This document shows, piece by piece, positions 1 to 12,282 of a DNA stretch of 64,000 nucleotides (the first letter of the stretch is position 1; every line of letters starts with the position of its first letter). Position numbers and translations under genes: made by a program. This DNA is from Moniliophthora roreri (taxonomy: Eukaryota > Basidiomycota > Agaricomycetes > Agaricales > Marasmiaceae). The notes under the pieces were generated by a model. It had not been told where the DNA came from. It worked only from the letters and a program-made list of their open reading frames with translations, and ran no database searches. The stretch covers positions 1 through 64,000 of the forward strand of contig LATX02000252.1 of assembly GCA_001466705.2 (NCBI GenBank), in the 5' to 3' direction.

Positions 1-1
1 T

Positions 2-2903
2 CAATTGCCAGCCAACAAAGGATTTAGCAAGGTCTGCACTACCTGTAAAGAGAGGAAAAGAAATCAAGATGCTGCACGACACCTAGAGAAGACTGATCAT
101 GGTCCAGTCCAGAAGGGAAAGAGAATATCACAGGCTGTAGCATTGCTCATGTGGAAGATGACTGGCTTCAGATTCAAGTGAGTAGCATTGAAGACTGAGA
201 GAAAAATAAAAGACTTACATGTGTTAAGTTTCAAGACAAAGCGTGTATCAAAGGCAGACACAGACATGATCACCTACATTCATTACTGTGCCCAATTAGA
301 GGGACAACAGACTAAGAATAAGAAAGTGACATACCCAAAGAAACAGCAGATGTGAAGTTCCATGGAACACTTCAATTGTGATGGCTGGCTGAATATCACT
401 GTGAATGAGTGAGGACTAGATCTCATTGAGATTTGACTTACCCATTTGCACCCTCATATCCCATACATTGACATCTCTATACCTGACAACATCAAGGAGG
501 AGATTGAGCAGATGAAGAACATCACAGCCGGAAAGGTACTCACAGTTGTAGTTTATGAATACTGCTAACCTAAAAGTTTTAGATATGGGTGGCCCTGAAG
601 AAAAGTCACAAGAAGGTTAACTTTACACAGAAGCAGGTCTACCACTTCTGGTCCAAGATAAACGAGAGCGTGTGGAAGCTCAAACCTGATCAAGTGGAGT
701 CAGCAATTCTAGTCTTGAGGAAGGCTTGCTCAGATGGGATTGAAGTTGAGATAATACCAACTCCAGTCGAAGACGGAATCTCTTTGCTAGAGTTCACATT
801 TAATAGGATACTAGATGAATATGGCGAGAATGTAAATGAGTTAGCAATGGATTCCACATGTGAGTATTCTTGATACTCACGATAACCCCTTAAGCTTATA
901 TGGATTGCAGGGAAAACAAACATGTTAGGCTACAAGCTGTATGGCTTTATAGCAGAAGTGAATGGTTAAGGACTTGCCCTTGCATTTGCATTTACTGCCA
1001 CAGATGGAAGCGCTGAGGAGGGTGCGAAAGAGCAGATGCTAGTGTCAGTTCTTCAGTGCATCAAGGACTCATGTCCTAATGTAGAGTTCCTACTCCATAA
1101 CAAGGATATGACGGAGTTGAATGCATGCTGAGAGGTATTCCCTGAAGTGAAGCATCAGCTCTGTTACTGGCACGCTATCAAGTATGTCAGAGAATGGCTG
1201 ACAGAAGATAAGAAGCCTGCATACTATAATCCTCGTCGGGCAAATGAAAAGTTTGATTTCATTGATGCCACATGGGCACCTGGAGTAGATGCAGTGCAGG
1301 GTTGGATAGAAGAAGGAGTAGCTGAAGCTGATTTTGAAGGTGTGCAACCTGTAAGTGAAGTTGGTTAGCCATTGTGTGTAGCACTAACAGTAAGATCCAG
1401 AAGGATACGATGCTGAGCTCATGAGAGAAAGACAAGGGCCTACCTCCATTTCCCTATACATGTCACCTGCTCTTGATGGTTCTATGTCACAACAAGAAGT
1501 GGATTCCCATCTACTCTGATCTACTGTCCATGGCAAAACTTAGCCTACCAACCTTTTGTCCAAAGGAGTATTGAGAACCCATCGTCGAGATGTTTCATAT
1601 CCACCTGCATCAACATCCTGAGATCCCGTTTAACGAGAGAAAGCCAAAACGTACAGCTGAGGAGATCTATGAGGGAGCTGTTAAACAAATGTATCATTTC
1701 TGCTTCAGGCGCAACCTCTCACAGGTGTGGGCATATCTGTGGAACCGATGGTACAACCCAAAACAATGGGTACCCTGGGCACGTTCTGCAGATGAGGCAA
1801 TACCTTGACTTAAAACCACCATGATTGTCAAGAGCCTGTGGCACGTCATTAAACATGACGAGCTTGGCCAGTTTCATTGGCCATGTCTTGACCTTGTCAT
1901 GCACACAATGATCCATCAGGTGTTACCACGAGTAGAGCACACACTCGACATCGTTTTTGATCGCTTCTGTGTTGGTAGACCCAAGCCGTTGGCGGAATGG
2001 CAAAAGTCTGCAAAGGCTAATTGGTTGGACCTGAGTTGCTGCGATGATCATCGGCTGGTGGAGACAGAAATTCAGTGGTTGAAGACCCTCAAGAACACGA
2101 AAGGACGTACAGAACGTTTAGGAATGATAGAAGCGGAAAAACTGCAGCCACGGGGTTCTTACGAGACAGACCTGGACAGTTGGACGTGTACCTGTCCAGC
2201 ATATCTAATTAGCCGTTTCCTCTTTTGCAAGCACCTCATCTGTGCAGTGAACAAGGAACTCGACAACTTACCACTAAACAATATCAAGTTCTGGGTGAAC
2301 CTGTGAAGGAATTGGTGCCCACCTTTCTATACCATTGCCGGCATACATTATGAGGAGGAGAAGGCACCTAGTGAGATTTATGATATTTTTGTGTTGGGTC
2401 GTGATATGACACGCAGCTCGTCTCCAGTAACAGACCTGGAAGAGTTGGACTGTGTTAGTGAAGGGGCCAATGACTCAGAATTGGAAATGCAGAAGGTAGC
2501 TGACCAGACGATTCCTGATGACATTTCGGAGGGGAACGGAAACACAGAGATTTTTCGTCAACTTCTTGGATCAAATAACAGCAATAGCGGCAGTGGCAGC
2601 AGTGGCAACCCGGACTCTGACATGGAGGAGGTAAGTTTTGTATGATATTTTCTCTAGGAACAACTCATCTGTACCATGAAATCAGATTGTCTACTCTGCT
2701 GAACACAAGCAACATTTGCAACATTGTATTGAAGAGGTTTTTGCAGTAATTGACCGTCCCATGCATCTGAGACTAGAAGGTGAGCTAGGAAGAGTATTAG
2801 AACCTGTTGTAAGAGTTGGGGAGACGATTGGGACATACAAAAGGTTGAAGACAAGCCAGAGGACTTGGAAAGATCATAACGGGCTAACCAGGTATCTGAA
2901 GTA
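2..2903 (+). pseudogene. Decayed MULE (Mutator-like) transposase
   Basis: This is a broken transposase gene of a Mutator-like DNA transposon, which would cut and paste its own element. Seen: coding pieces at 2-178, about 230-535, 589-873, 1147-1368, 1590-1808, 1821-2306, 2391-2645 and 2716-2904 read in order on the plus strand. The 1821-2306 piece has a SWIM zinc finger, CxC-x10-CxH, encoded at 2187-2234 (C123, C125, C136, H138 of that piece), the usual C-terminal mark of MULE transposases. The last piece ends with a RTWKDHN-like tail. A plausible intron begins at 178 (GTGAGT). Three TGA stops share one frame at 353, 410 and 434, best explained as CGA arginine codons changed to TGA. The start lies upstream of the window and I see no terminal inverted repeats. 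MULE assignment is fairly sure; exon limits are approximate. Confidence 0.75.
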
Positions 2904-3139
2904 AATCACATCCAAGATATGTTAGAATACAAATGACATATAAATTTCCTGTATTTGAACTGACTTGTGGACAGTATTTCACGAGACCTGGGAGATATAG
3001 CAACTTCAAAGAATGGGGTGCACAGTGCACACAGGGTACAATGGATGACAATGACAACAATGACAACAATGAGTACTCTAAACAAAACATAACATATTCT
3101 ACGTGGCGAACCTTCTGGCAGCTTATGCTAGTACTGGCA

Positions 3140-4687
3140 ATCAGCTCTTTTTTTGGACCAGCTAATGCTGACAAAGCATGGTGAACGGGAGGGTTGTACT
3201 AGGTGTGTTGACTCTGTCAGAAAGAATCTCTTCATTTGTACTTTCAGCTCAACTTGAACTGTTCTATGCGTCCTGGTGCTTCTTCGACTGCAAAAATCCT
3301 TCTTTCCCTTTCACAGACATATCCAGACCATGTACATGCGTCTTTCTTCAGAAGTCCCAATCTCCATGGTATTAAAGTGGTTCTGCCAAGATTCAACGAA
3401 GGATGGGAAACATGGCATGTGAAGATATATGGAGCAGATGACAATGTCATGATTAGTAGGTACACAGACTCATCTACCTCTGTTTCATGTACACTTATCT
3501 CTACTTACAGTGCCAACTTAAACAAGTCTTACTTCATGAATTGCCAGGACCGTTACCTTTCATTCATGAACCAACCTGTCCTCTTGCAATACTGTTTTGA
3601 CTTTCTCCGAACGGTCTCTGACTTTTCATATCAACTGCTTCCCTCATTGGATGCAAAACCTGACAATGTCCTCATTAAGCATCCTGACAACAATGTCAAT
3701 CACAACTTCTCTGGTTATGCAAATTCATTCAGATTGACTCCTCGACATGAAAAAAGCCAAGGTTACACATTCAGATGTGAGCCTGAAACTTTTCATCAAA
3801 CACTGTGGATGGAGGCAGCAGTTTCAATCTGAATGGAATGAGAAGCTTGCCCTATGGTGACTGCCACAGCAGGTGTTTGTTATGGACCACATAGAAGCTT
3901 CAGCCAAGATCAAAAAGGCTCGAACAGGCACTATTTCTTGGAAGGATAGACATGTCCTTATATATGCCAAAGGACATCATAACAAGGGGGATGTTGCTCA
4001 GGTGTATGATGTCCACATATGCCAGAAGACCAAGAGTAGATTGCAGATCACTGTCAAGTCTGAGGTTATAGGCAGGCAGGGTCAATGCCAAATGTATGAC
4101 TATGAAGACCTCATTGACGAGCAGTAAGTCACTGCCTTCTCATTCTTTATCTGATAATGACTAACTACTACAGCTGGGAACTACCTCTCCACCTGGTTGA
4201 ATGACTGTTGAATCTCACATTCCATCCTAAGTGCAATTACATCCACTCCATGACCTTTCATGTAAAGGTGGCCAAACTTCCCCTGCCTGTTCGCAGCTCA
4301 ACACCTCCACTTTGCTCATATCGTCCTTTGTCTGCTCAATCTCACTCTTCAACTCTGGATCCAGCATGGACGGTATTGGCTGATGATTCTAATCATCATC
4401 ATCCAATGCCTTTGACACCTACATGGCAGACTCAAAGTCTCCACCCTAGTCAACACTGGCTATATGAGGCAGGGAACACCAGTGGTTTATGGTTCAAAGC
4501 CAAAATTAAAGGTGAAATCTTGGGCAAACACTTCAACAACAAGCCTGAGAACATTTGTCTCGTTATCTGCAACAGGGAGAAGACTGCTGTTATCGAGCGT
4601 TACAAGAAGCAGCATCCACTACTGGATAACATTGAGATGTCACCAGTGTATCCTGTCTCAAACATGGTGGATCCCATTTTCATCTTT
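3140..4687 (+). pseudogene. Unassigned coding remnant(s), spliced, disrupted by stops
   Basis: Coding-like blocks lie at 3236-3832, 3873-4127 and 4208-4687, all on the plus strand. A convincing intron runs 4124-4173 (GTAAGT donor, ACTAAC branch-like site, CAG acceptor) and joins LIDEH to WELPLHLVE in frame before a stop. The first block contains LDAKPDNVLI, which resembles a protein-kinase catalytic loop (xDxKPxN), but no other kinase motif is clear. The second block resembles a basic KOW-like stretch (KGHHNKGDVAQVY), again only weakly. The blocks may be one gene or two. The 3' end is cut at 4687 by a CACTA-like element, so its original end is lost. I do not recognise the gene and give no function. 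Confidence 0.4.
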
Positions 4688-5397
4688 CACTATGTACAAG
4701 GTGTTCTTTTCATGCTATTAATACGAAGGAAATACACTCAGAATACTGCTATATATTTACTTCCAGACAACATTCAGAAAATTCTGTTAGATTCAAGCTA
4801 TTTTAATTTCTAGAAGAGTCTGTTTTCTAATGATTTTATAACAATGAAATTATAAACTTATCCTTTAGTTTTCCAATTACAAATATACTAGATTTTGTGC
4901 CTTATAAAACAGTGAGAAAACATTCAGAAAATAAATATAAAATTTTGAATTTTATATTAAGGAAAACATGTTAAATACAAAAGGAAAATTATATGAAAAC
5001 CATCTAAAAACTGCTGTAAGATATAGTGTTTCCACATGATTTTCCTACCATTTTCCTAGTGTTTTCCTAGTGTTTTCTCTGACTTTCCTACAATGGAAGA
5101 TTTAAAATTTTTATCTTATCTTATCAGCATTTTCTGAGCATTTTCAACCAGAGAAAATTTAATGTTTTCTCAGCATGGAAATTATTCTAATATATTGTAT
5201 TGTCTATTAGTTCTTAGAATTTGAAAATTCTATATCTTTTGTTATTGAAAATTTAGCATCCTCCAGACATATTCTTGTTGAGAGGTCACAATTGAAATTC
5301 AGAGTTTATATATGCTTTTTTGAAAATCTTCTTTGCAAGAAGATTAAGTGTTTTCTCAATCAGAAAACCATGTTAAAAGAACACCTTGTATGTAGTG
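4688..5397 (+). mobile_element. CACTA-like non-autonomous element, copy 1 (complete, 710 bp)
   Basis: It starts CACTATGTACAAGGTG and ends with the inverted match CACCTTGTATGTAGTG. Between the termini is AT-rich DNA with no credible gene; short open frames inside recur in every copy and are not coding. It is flanked by TTT on the left and TTA on the right, so a 3-bp target duplication is only approximate here. It truncates the coding remnant on its left. Confidence 0.8.
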
Positions 5398-5724
5398 TTA
5401 TAGGCTTGGTTATAAATAGTATTACATGCCAATATACCATGTTATTTGTACTAGTGGCTGCAAATGGAATATGGTTTCTGACTATGATGAGCAGTCCATG
5501 TAGAAATAATGTAATTCTCCCCAGCAATGCAACCCCGACATGTTATAAAGCAGACCCTGCCAACCACATGTCGTGACCACATTTGGTACCTTTATTATTC
5601 CCACCAGTACCCTTTATCATTTTCCCCCTCTGTCCTCCTCTGTATGCAATATCGTCCTCCCATTCCTTGACCATATTGATTAATCTACAACACACTGCTC
5701 AATTGTCATTCCGACTCTGTGGTN

Positions 5725-6079
5725 TTCCTACCATTTTCTAGTGTTTTCCTAGTGTTTTCTCTGACTTTCCTACAATGGAAGATTTAAAATTTTTATCTTA
5801 TCTTATCAGCATTTTCTGAGCATTTTCAACCAGAGAAAATTTAATGTTTTCTCAGCATGGAAATTATTCTAATATATTGTATTGTCTATTAGTTCTTAGA
5901 ATTTGAAAATTCTATATCTTTTGTTATTGAAAATTTAGCATCCTCCAGACATATTCTTGTTGAGAGGTCACAATTGAAATTCAGAGTTTATATATGCTTT
6001 TTTGAAAATCTTCTTTGCAAGAAGATTAAGTGTTTTCTCAATCAGAAAACCATGTTAAAAGAACACCTTGTACATAGTG
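5725..6079 (+). mobile_element. CACTA-like element, copy 2 (right part only)
   Basis: Only the right half is present. It begins abruptly after the single N at 5724 and ends with the terminal repeat ACACCTTGTACATAGTG, followed by TCA. The left half is missing from the sequence, so the N probably hides a gap. Confidence 0.75.
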
Positions 6080-7361
6080 TCATCGTTCCCAAAACTGCAA
6101 TTGAAATCCCATTCTTTGCCATCATCATCTCCAAAACCACTAGTGTCAATGTCATCATTGTCCCTGATTGTTGTCAACCTCACCATTGGATACTTGATTC
6201 CATAATTGCTCCCAAGCTCTGCGACCTTTACTTTCGAGCAACTCCTCACATTGTTCAACTGCTGCAATTATCGTATCTGACCCACACACATCTATACCTA
6301 AGTGTGCTGCTTGCTGGAAAAATGGCAGCAACTTTGCCATCCATTGTGCCTTGCATAATGATTCCATTCTGGAAGCTGGTTTAGGCTGTTTAGGCACTAC
6401 AGGTTGTTCATTACACCCTGTTTTACTGCTGAAAATGTTTCTAAAATGACAGAATAAGTACCAGACCTATTCTTGAACTGAAGTATGTACAAGTTCCACT
6501 CTTCCAGCAGTTCTTTATGCCAAACATGGTTGCTGCAGTATATAATTTCAATAATGTTCTGATAGAAGATATCAAGCATCATCTTGCTGCCAGCTCTCAA
6601 CTTGTGACATGGAAAATCAAGCCTTTGAACAATATTATGAGTATCAGGAGGCTGGATGAACTACGACATACCAGGGTGGCAATGTAGGCGATTAGTTCTG
6701 GCATCACAGTGTCTACAACAAGAAGTTGTGCAACATCATGTCGACTATCCCTTTTTCACTTGACCCCATCCACAGAACCAACTCCAGTAATGATGATACA
6801 CAGGCACTGACAGACAATCATGAATGCTCTTGAGAAACATAAATAAAAAAAAAATTCACCTTCATGAGAAACAGAGACATCATAAGTCTGGCTTCGCAAT
6901 TGCCTTGTTTCTTCATGGCCTTCTTGACATTATAAAACATTGCAGGTATATTATCGTGATCAAAGGCAAGTGGCTCTTCACTACTTCTATAACTTTGAAG
7001 CACTCTGGGAGTTGTTATTATCATTTAACATCAGAAAAAAAGTGAGCAATGATACATATGTCTGTAGACGGTCATTAATCTTATTGTGGTTGTTAGGGTC
7101 TTCAAAAACATGGTACATTTGTGTACTCAGCATCCAATAAAACACCACAAGATCATTGACCACACCACAATCTGATTTGAAAGAGGTTGAAAAATTTATA
7201 CCATGCACCGAACACTACATACAAGGTGTTCTTTTTATGCTATTAATACAAAGGAAATACATCCAGAATACTGCTATATATTTGCTTCCAGACAACACTT
7301 AGAAAATTCTATTAGTTTCAAGTTGTCATCACATATTGAAAACAGCAAGCATACTCTGGAT
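6016..7361. repeat. 1.35-kb segment repeated identically at 12219-13564 (first copy)
   Basis: The segment is matched, with no difference I can see, at an offset of 6203. It contains the right end of one CACTA-like element, the kinase remnant's 3' part and the left end of another CACTA-like element. Similarity falls away at both edges inside the CACTA-like copies. Confidence 0.85.
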
Positions 7362-8597
7362 TTTAATTTCCAGAAGAGTCTGTGTTTTTTTATTATTTTA
7401 TGATAATGAAATTATAGAATCATCCTTTAATTTTCTAATTACAAATATACTAAACTTTCTGCCTTATAAAATAGTGAGAAAACATTTAGAAAATAAATAT
7501 AAGATTTTGAATTTTATATCAAAGGAAACATGTTAAATACAAAAGGAAAACTATATGAAAACTATCTAAAAACTGCTTTAAAATATAGTGTTTTCACATG
7601 ATTTTCCTACTATTTTCCTAGTGTTTTCCTAGTGTTTTCTCTAACTTTCCCACAATAGAAAATGTTACGTTACTTGCGCAGCAACGACAACAACTCAACA
7701 ACCACTATGACGTAGTGGCGTTAAGTTGACAAAAGGAGCAAGTTCGAGTTTGAGTTCTTCAGCTCGCACTAAAGTTCTCAGAGTTCGGTCGAGATGAGCA
7801 AGATGTCCAAAAGGTTAACTAGGTCAAGCTGAAGTAGCTTAGACCTTCAATCTATCTACTTATACAACGTTTGTAGTCTACTAGTTGTACACAACTGTTA
7901 GTGCTACATCGTTTGTTTAGTAAATAAAGTGTACCTTTGACGACATGATAAATAAGAGAATGACATCAGAAATGATGTCGAGGAAACGAAAATAAATATA
8001 GTGATACAATAAGTGACGTCAGAAATGACATCGCATCATAAATAGAAGGAGAAAGAATCAAATAGAATAATGACATCAACTTAATGTCATGAATGACACA
8101 ATGATGATGTCTTAAATACGGGGATAAGCATAGGTTGGAAAAGGGGGCTGGGAATGTGGATGTGTCCAGATGTTAATAAGAAGCATAGGTAAAAAAAGGA
8201 AAATAGTGCCCAAGAGCGCTTAAGTGTCCAAGCAGCGAATTTGAAGGGAAAAGAAACGAAAGAAAAAGATAGTCTGTCAATGTATGACTGTAACAGAAAA
8301 TGTGGAATTTTTATCTTATCTTATCAGCATTTTCTGAGTATTTTCAACCAGAGAAAATTTAATGTTTTCTCAGCATGGAAATTATTCTAATATATTGTAT
8401 TATCTATTAATTCTCAGAATTTGAAAATTCCATATCTTTTGCTGCTGAAAATTTAGTATTCTCCAGGCATATTCTTGTTGAGAGGACACAATTGAAATTT
8501 AGAATTTATATATAGTTTTATAAAAATTCTCTTTGCAAGAAGATTAAGTGTTTTCTCAATCAGAAAACCATGTTAAAAGAACACCTTGTATGTATTG
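7213..8597 (+). mobile_element. CACTA-like element, copy 3, with a solo LTR inside
   Basis: It starts CACTACATACAAGGTG and ends CACCTTGTATGTATTG (one mismatch to the usual end). It is flanked on both sides by GAA (7210-7212 and 8598-8600), an exact 3-bp target duplication. Removing it restores the reading frame of the interrupted kinase remnant. A 633-bp solo LTR sits inside at 7663-8295, so the CACTA-like element is the older insertion. Confidence 0.85.
7663..8295 (+). mobile_element. Solo LTR, family A, copy 1 (633 bp, target duplication GAAAA)
   Basis: The LTR runs TGTTACGTTACTTGCGCAGC ... CTGTAACA with TG/CA ends. GAAAA at 7658-7662 is repeated at 8296-8300, an exact 5-bp target duplication. 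Neighbouring CACTA-like copies are continuous at this point, confirming an insertion. No internal retroelement genes are present, so it is a recombined solo LTR. It keeps more CpG than copy 2 (26723-27315), suggesting it is younger. Confidence 0.9.
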
Positions 8598-9929
8598 GAA
8601 TTAGTGAACAGTTGAGGAAGCATACATTTTTCAATATTATGCTTCAACCAACTACAATCACCAATATGTGCACTGGAAGAGTGTTGTGAAAGCTGCAGAA
8701 TCATGTCAGATACTGCTATAACAATAAGAGATAACATACAAAGGTAATCATATTCTCAAAACCCTCTGTATCATCTTTCTCATTCAAGTATTTGAGCAAG
8801 ACAGTGCAGAAAGGGTTTCTATAAATCATAAGCAAAAATAACCTAGTGAATTAGCTGTCCTCTCTAGATAAAGCCATGGTTGTGAGTAACAAATTATTAA
8901 GTGGGAATAGGTCAAACATACTCTTCATCCACTCCTTTCAGGTCATGCTCTATGAGAAGCAGCCATAACCTGATCTGCGCCATAACTACATTACAACTAG
9001 GTTATCATATCCGACCTGGCATATAATGGGGTTGCTAATGATTATGAGACTCATAACCCTGTTATAATATAATGTACTCTTTGCAGGTGAGTGCTCTTGT
9101 GAGAGCATGTGGATGTCCTGGGTCTGAGCTCTGTGATCAGATGGAATACTGCCTATGGAGTTCAACATCTGTGAGCCAGTCAAGGATAAGGAAGTAGGGT
9201 ACCAAGTCATAATAAGTTTGAGGATGAACTTGTTTCTCATGCAGGACAGGTCTTTTCCTCTTAGAAAGTTGGTAGAGTTGTCGTCAACGAATTCTCTTGG
9301 ATTCATCATTGAAGGAATCTTCATGGTTTCGCAGTGCTTGATAGCCACAAAATGCTTCTCAAAATCTGCAGCATCCAGACCTTCAACAACGTGAACCTTG
9401 TTGGTATTGGCCTTCACATTCTGTTGGATTTTGAGCTCTGTTTTTGCTCCCTCTGGAAGCCAAAGATCCTTTAGGACAGATATAGGGCCAATCAACTCGA
9501 CATTCACAACATGTTGGACCTTGAACACACAATTTGCTCGACCCAATAGGAACTTAGCCTTGTAGATGCTAATGGCCTTCAGGGTTTCATACTCAATCCC
9601 ATTGATAGTGAACCAGTACTATGTTTCAGCTTTGCTACCACTGCCTCACTGGACTCTCCGAACTGTAGAGTTGAACCCAAGCTGCTCCTTGCTGGCAGAT
9701 CCAAGAGCCATTACAAAGTAGATAACATCTTTGATGTTCTATGGCAAAGATATGTTGGAGTCCATTGAGAATGACAATCATTCTTACCTTCTGCAAATCG
9801 AGACTTTCAGTTACGAAGATGTGTGATCTTGAGCAGAACCAAAACTTCATATCAGTCACCTTTGGTTTCCACCCAGAGCGTCATATTTGATGGGCCAGAA
9901 GGGGGATGCCGGTCTATCAGATTTGATGT

Positions 9930-11368
9930 TGATGTGCCCAATTTTGGCCTAGACACGAAATTGTGCACTTTTTGTGTCAAATACTAGAAAAAGAGCCCAG
10001 AAGTACATGTGATATTCATGTGACTTGCTGACCCACAAGCTCTAATATGGTGCCTAAGCTTTAAGTCTCAGGTCTAATAAGTCTAATAATTGACACTGTA
10101 ACACAATCTAGAGGAGGTTAGTAGACTATACTAGCCCTCTACATTACAGTGAAGCATCACTGTAAGGGTCCTTAGTCAATAAAAACAGGCCAGAAACCAA
10201 TAATTCCAAACACAAAGGAACAGATATCAGCAGGATCCATAGTCTAAGTGCACTAGATTGTTTGTTGTGCGATCACATTGCATGATAATGTGTCAATAGA
10301 CTTAAAAGCTAATTATTACTATTGATAACTAGTACACAGTTGGAACTTGTTCCTATGCGGAGCTTTGAAGACACTCATGCAGATATAATGGCCTTTCCAG
10401 GTGTATGCAGGATAACTGATAGGCAACAAGTATGCTGGAAATTGAGAATGACTCACAAGATCGTATGCAGGATGGGAGGAGATTGAATACAGCAGATATC
10501 TAGACCATGACATCCACCAATCCAATGGTAGAAAGCAGCTATGCAGAAGTAAACTAGCAGAAAGAGAAACATACCCACAAATACAGCTGGTCCAGAACCT
10601 GTGGCTATGCAGAAGTAGCTATGTGGAAGGATTGTATGACCCAGCAATGCTCTGTGCAGGGTCCAAAACCTAATAAATCAACCATTTGGTCACCAAATAT
10701 ACCCAATATACCTAATTGCTACATGGAATCGAACTTTTAGGCACGAATGCATACAATTTATACTATAAACTAAAACATGCTCACTTTATCTTTTATTTTG
10801 TTATTTCCAATTATTATTCTGTATATAAAGAGCTGTACTTGTAGATGCAGGCTCAAGGACTGACTGGTACTTGCACCTTATAGCTCTGCACAGCATTGAT
10901 TTAGACCTCCGCACAGCTTCTTAGACCAAGTCTTTATGCACTTGCCAGTCAGTCACTTCTAGTCGAGCTGAGATTTATATATATATATCTTGCCTCACTG
11001 TATACAATCTGATAACCAATCAGTAAACCACTCATGTTTAAAACCTACACTTTGTGACTCTTGAGTGCAAAACTTGAGTCATCTTAACTAGAGTCTTTAG
11101 ACTCTGCAATCTAAGCCAGCCAATTGAAAATATAAAGGGTTGTCCCCTTTCTCACCCTGAATCACTTGAGATAGACTCAGTCTCGTAGCAGACTTGTACA
11201 GTGCTTTCTCACGTATAGAAGCCTCTATTGTGGGTTTTGGTGTGTGTTGTGTGTGTGTGTGTGTGTTTTGTAGCTGTGCTTAGTTGCAGAAGCTCTTTTT
11301 AGAGAGCTTTTAGAAGTGAAGATAGTGTGTAGCTGTCCTTTAAAGGAGATAGAGTTTCTGCCTCTTCA
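9930..11368 (+). mobile_element. Long LTR, family B, copy 1
   Basis: This region of about 1.44 kb begins TGATGTGCCC and ends CTCTTCA. It recurs in inverted orientation at 19781-25838 (interrupted) and 34827-36140. A TATA box (TATATAAAG) lies at 10822-10830, and about 30 bp later a 10-bp inverted pair GACTGACTGG (10858-10867) / CCAGTCAGTC (10945-10954) would form a hairpin at the start of the transcript. A (GT)n run lies near 11238-11262. The DNA that follows (11369-11639) starts TTTGGAGCCCACTGTG and may be the leader with a primer site; no gene is seen there before the CACTA-like element at 11640. An alternative left end is TGCTGACCCAC at 10026. Confidence 0.65.
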
Positions 11369-11639
11369 TTTGGAGCCCACTGTGAGAGGTGGATTTTCAA
11401 TTGAAAAGCTTATAAAACTGATTATAACAACTTGATTCACAATCTATCAATTGTGGATTATTTTGGGTTGTGGCTCGAACATGAGCAAGTAGCCTACATG
11501 GCGTAAAAGCCTCTATACAACTGAAAACTGATTGAAAGATTCCTGTTACCAGGCAAGCGAGAGCAGATGCATGGGGTCCATCTCCTTTACTACAGCTCAG
11601 ATGCAACACTCGAGAGGTTGTCCGTCAGAGCAGGGAACT
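11369..11639 (+). other. Presumed leader after family B LTR, no gene seen
   Basis: The segment begins directly after the LTR end with TTTGGAGCCCACTGTGAGAG and runs to the next CACTA-like element. It may hold a retroelement leader with a primer binding site. No gag reading frame is recognisable. Confidence 0.35.
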
Positions 11640-12282
11640 CACTATGTATGAGGTGTTCTTTTCATGCTATTAATACAAAGGAAATACACTTAGAATACTG
11701 CTATATATTTACTTCCAGACAACACTCAGAAAATTCTATTAGTTTCAAGTTATCATCACATATTGAAAACAGCAAGCATACTCTGGATTTTAATTTCCAG
11801 AAGAGTCTGTGTTTTTTTATTATTTTATGATAATGAAATTATAGAATTATCCTTTAATTTTCTAATTACAAATATACTAAATTTTCTGCCTTATAAAATA
11901 GTGAGAAAACATTCAGAAAATAAATATAAGATTTTGAATTTTATATCAAAGAANGTGTTTTCTCTGACTTTCCCACAATAGAAAATGTGGAATTTTTATC
12001 TTATCTTATCAGCATTTTCTGAGCATTTTCAATCAAAGAAAATTTAATGTTTTCTCAGCATGGAAATTATTCTAATATATTGTATTATCTATTAATTCTC
12101 AGAATTTGAAAATTCCATATCTTTTGCTGCTGAAAATTTAGTATTCTCCAGGCATATTCTTGTTGAGAGGACACAATTGAAATTTAGAATTTATATATAG
12201 TTTTATAAAAATTCTCTTTGCAAGAAGATTAAGTGTTTTCTCAATCAGAAAACCATGTTAAAAGAACACCTTGTACATAGTG
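11640..12282 (+). mobile_element. CACTA-like element, copy 4 (chimeric across an N at 11954)
   Basis: The left end is CACTATGTATGAGGTG, preceded by ACT. The right end is CACCTTGTACATAGTG, followed by TCA. The flanks do not form a target duplication, and the right half with its flank is the same as copy 2. The N at 11954 therefore probably joins the left half of one insertion to the right half of another. Confidence 0.7.

Larger units (their letters stand above)
6080..9890 (-). pseudogene. FunK1-like fungal protein kinase remnant, split by a CACTA-like element
   Basis: This minus-strand gene remnant reads from about 9890 down to 6080. The N-terminal part (9720-8986) carries motifs such as EQLGFNSTVRRV, GIEYETLKAIS, LLGRANCVFKV and VLKDLWLPEGAKTE, a pattern I associate with the N-terminal lobe of FunK1-type kinases of Agaricomycetes. 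FunK1 proteins are presumed serine/threonine kinases of unclear role. The C-terminal reading resumes through 8720-8601, is broken by the element at 7213-8597, and continues in the same frame from 7209 (TNSVHGINFSTSFKSDCG). Further pieces lie at 7024-6818, 6600-6397 and 6397-6080. Stops such as TAC->TAG near 9610 and several frame breaks show it is dead. I do not see the HRD or DFG motifs, so the kinase assignment rests on the N-terminal pattern. Whether the downstream pieces belong to the same gene is inferred from strand and spacing. Confidence 0.5.

Noticed and set aside
7203..7536. Open frames inside CACTA-like copies (also 11567-11981, 20408-20632, 23030-23254)
   Set aside because: They recur only because the element recurs, are AT-driven, contain the terminal repeat, and have no motif.
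11238..11262. (GT)n run, and (CA)n at 19887-19908, as a regulatory repeat
   Set aside because: It is the same microsatellite inside two copies of the family B LTR; nothing further is supported.
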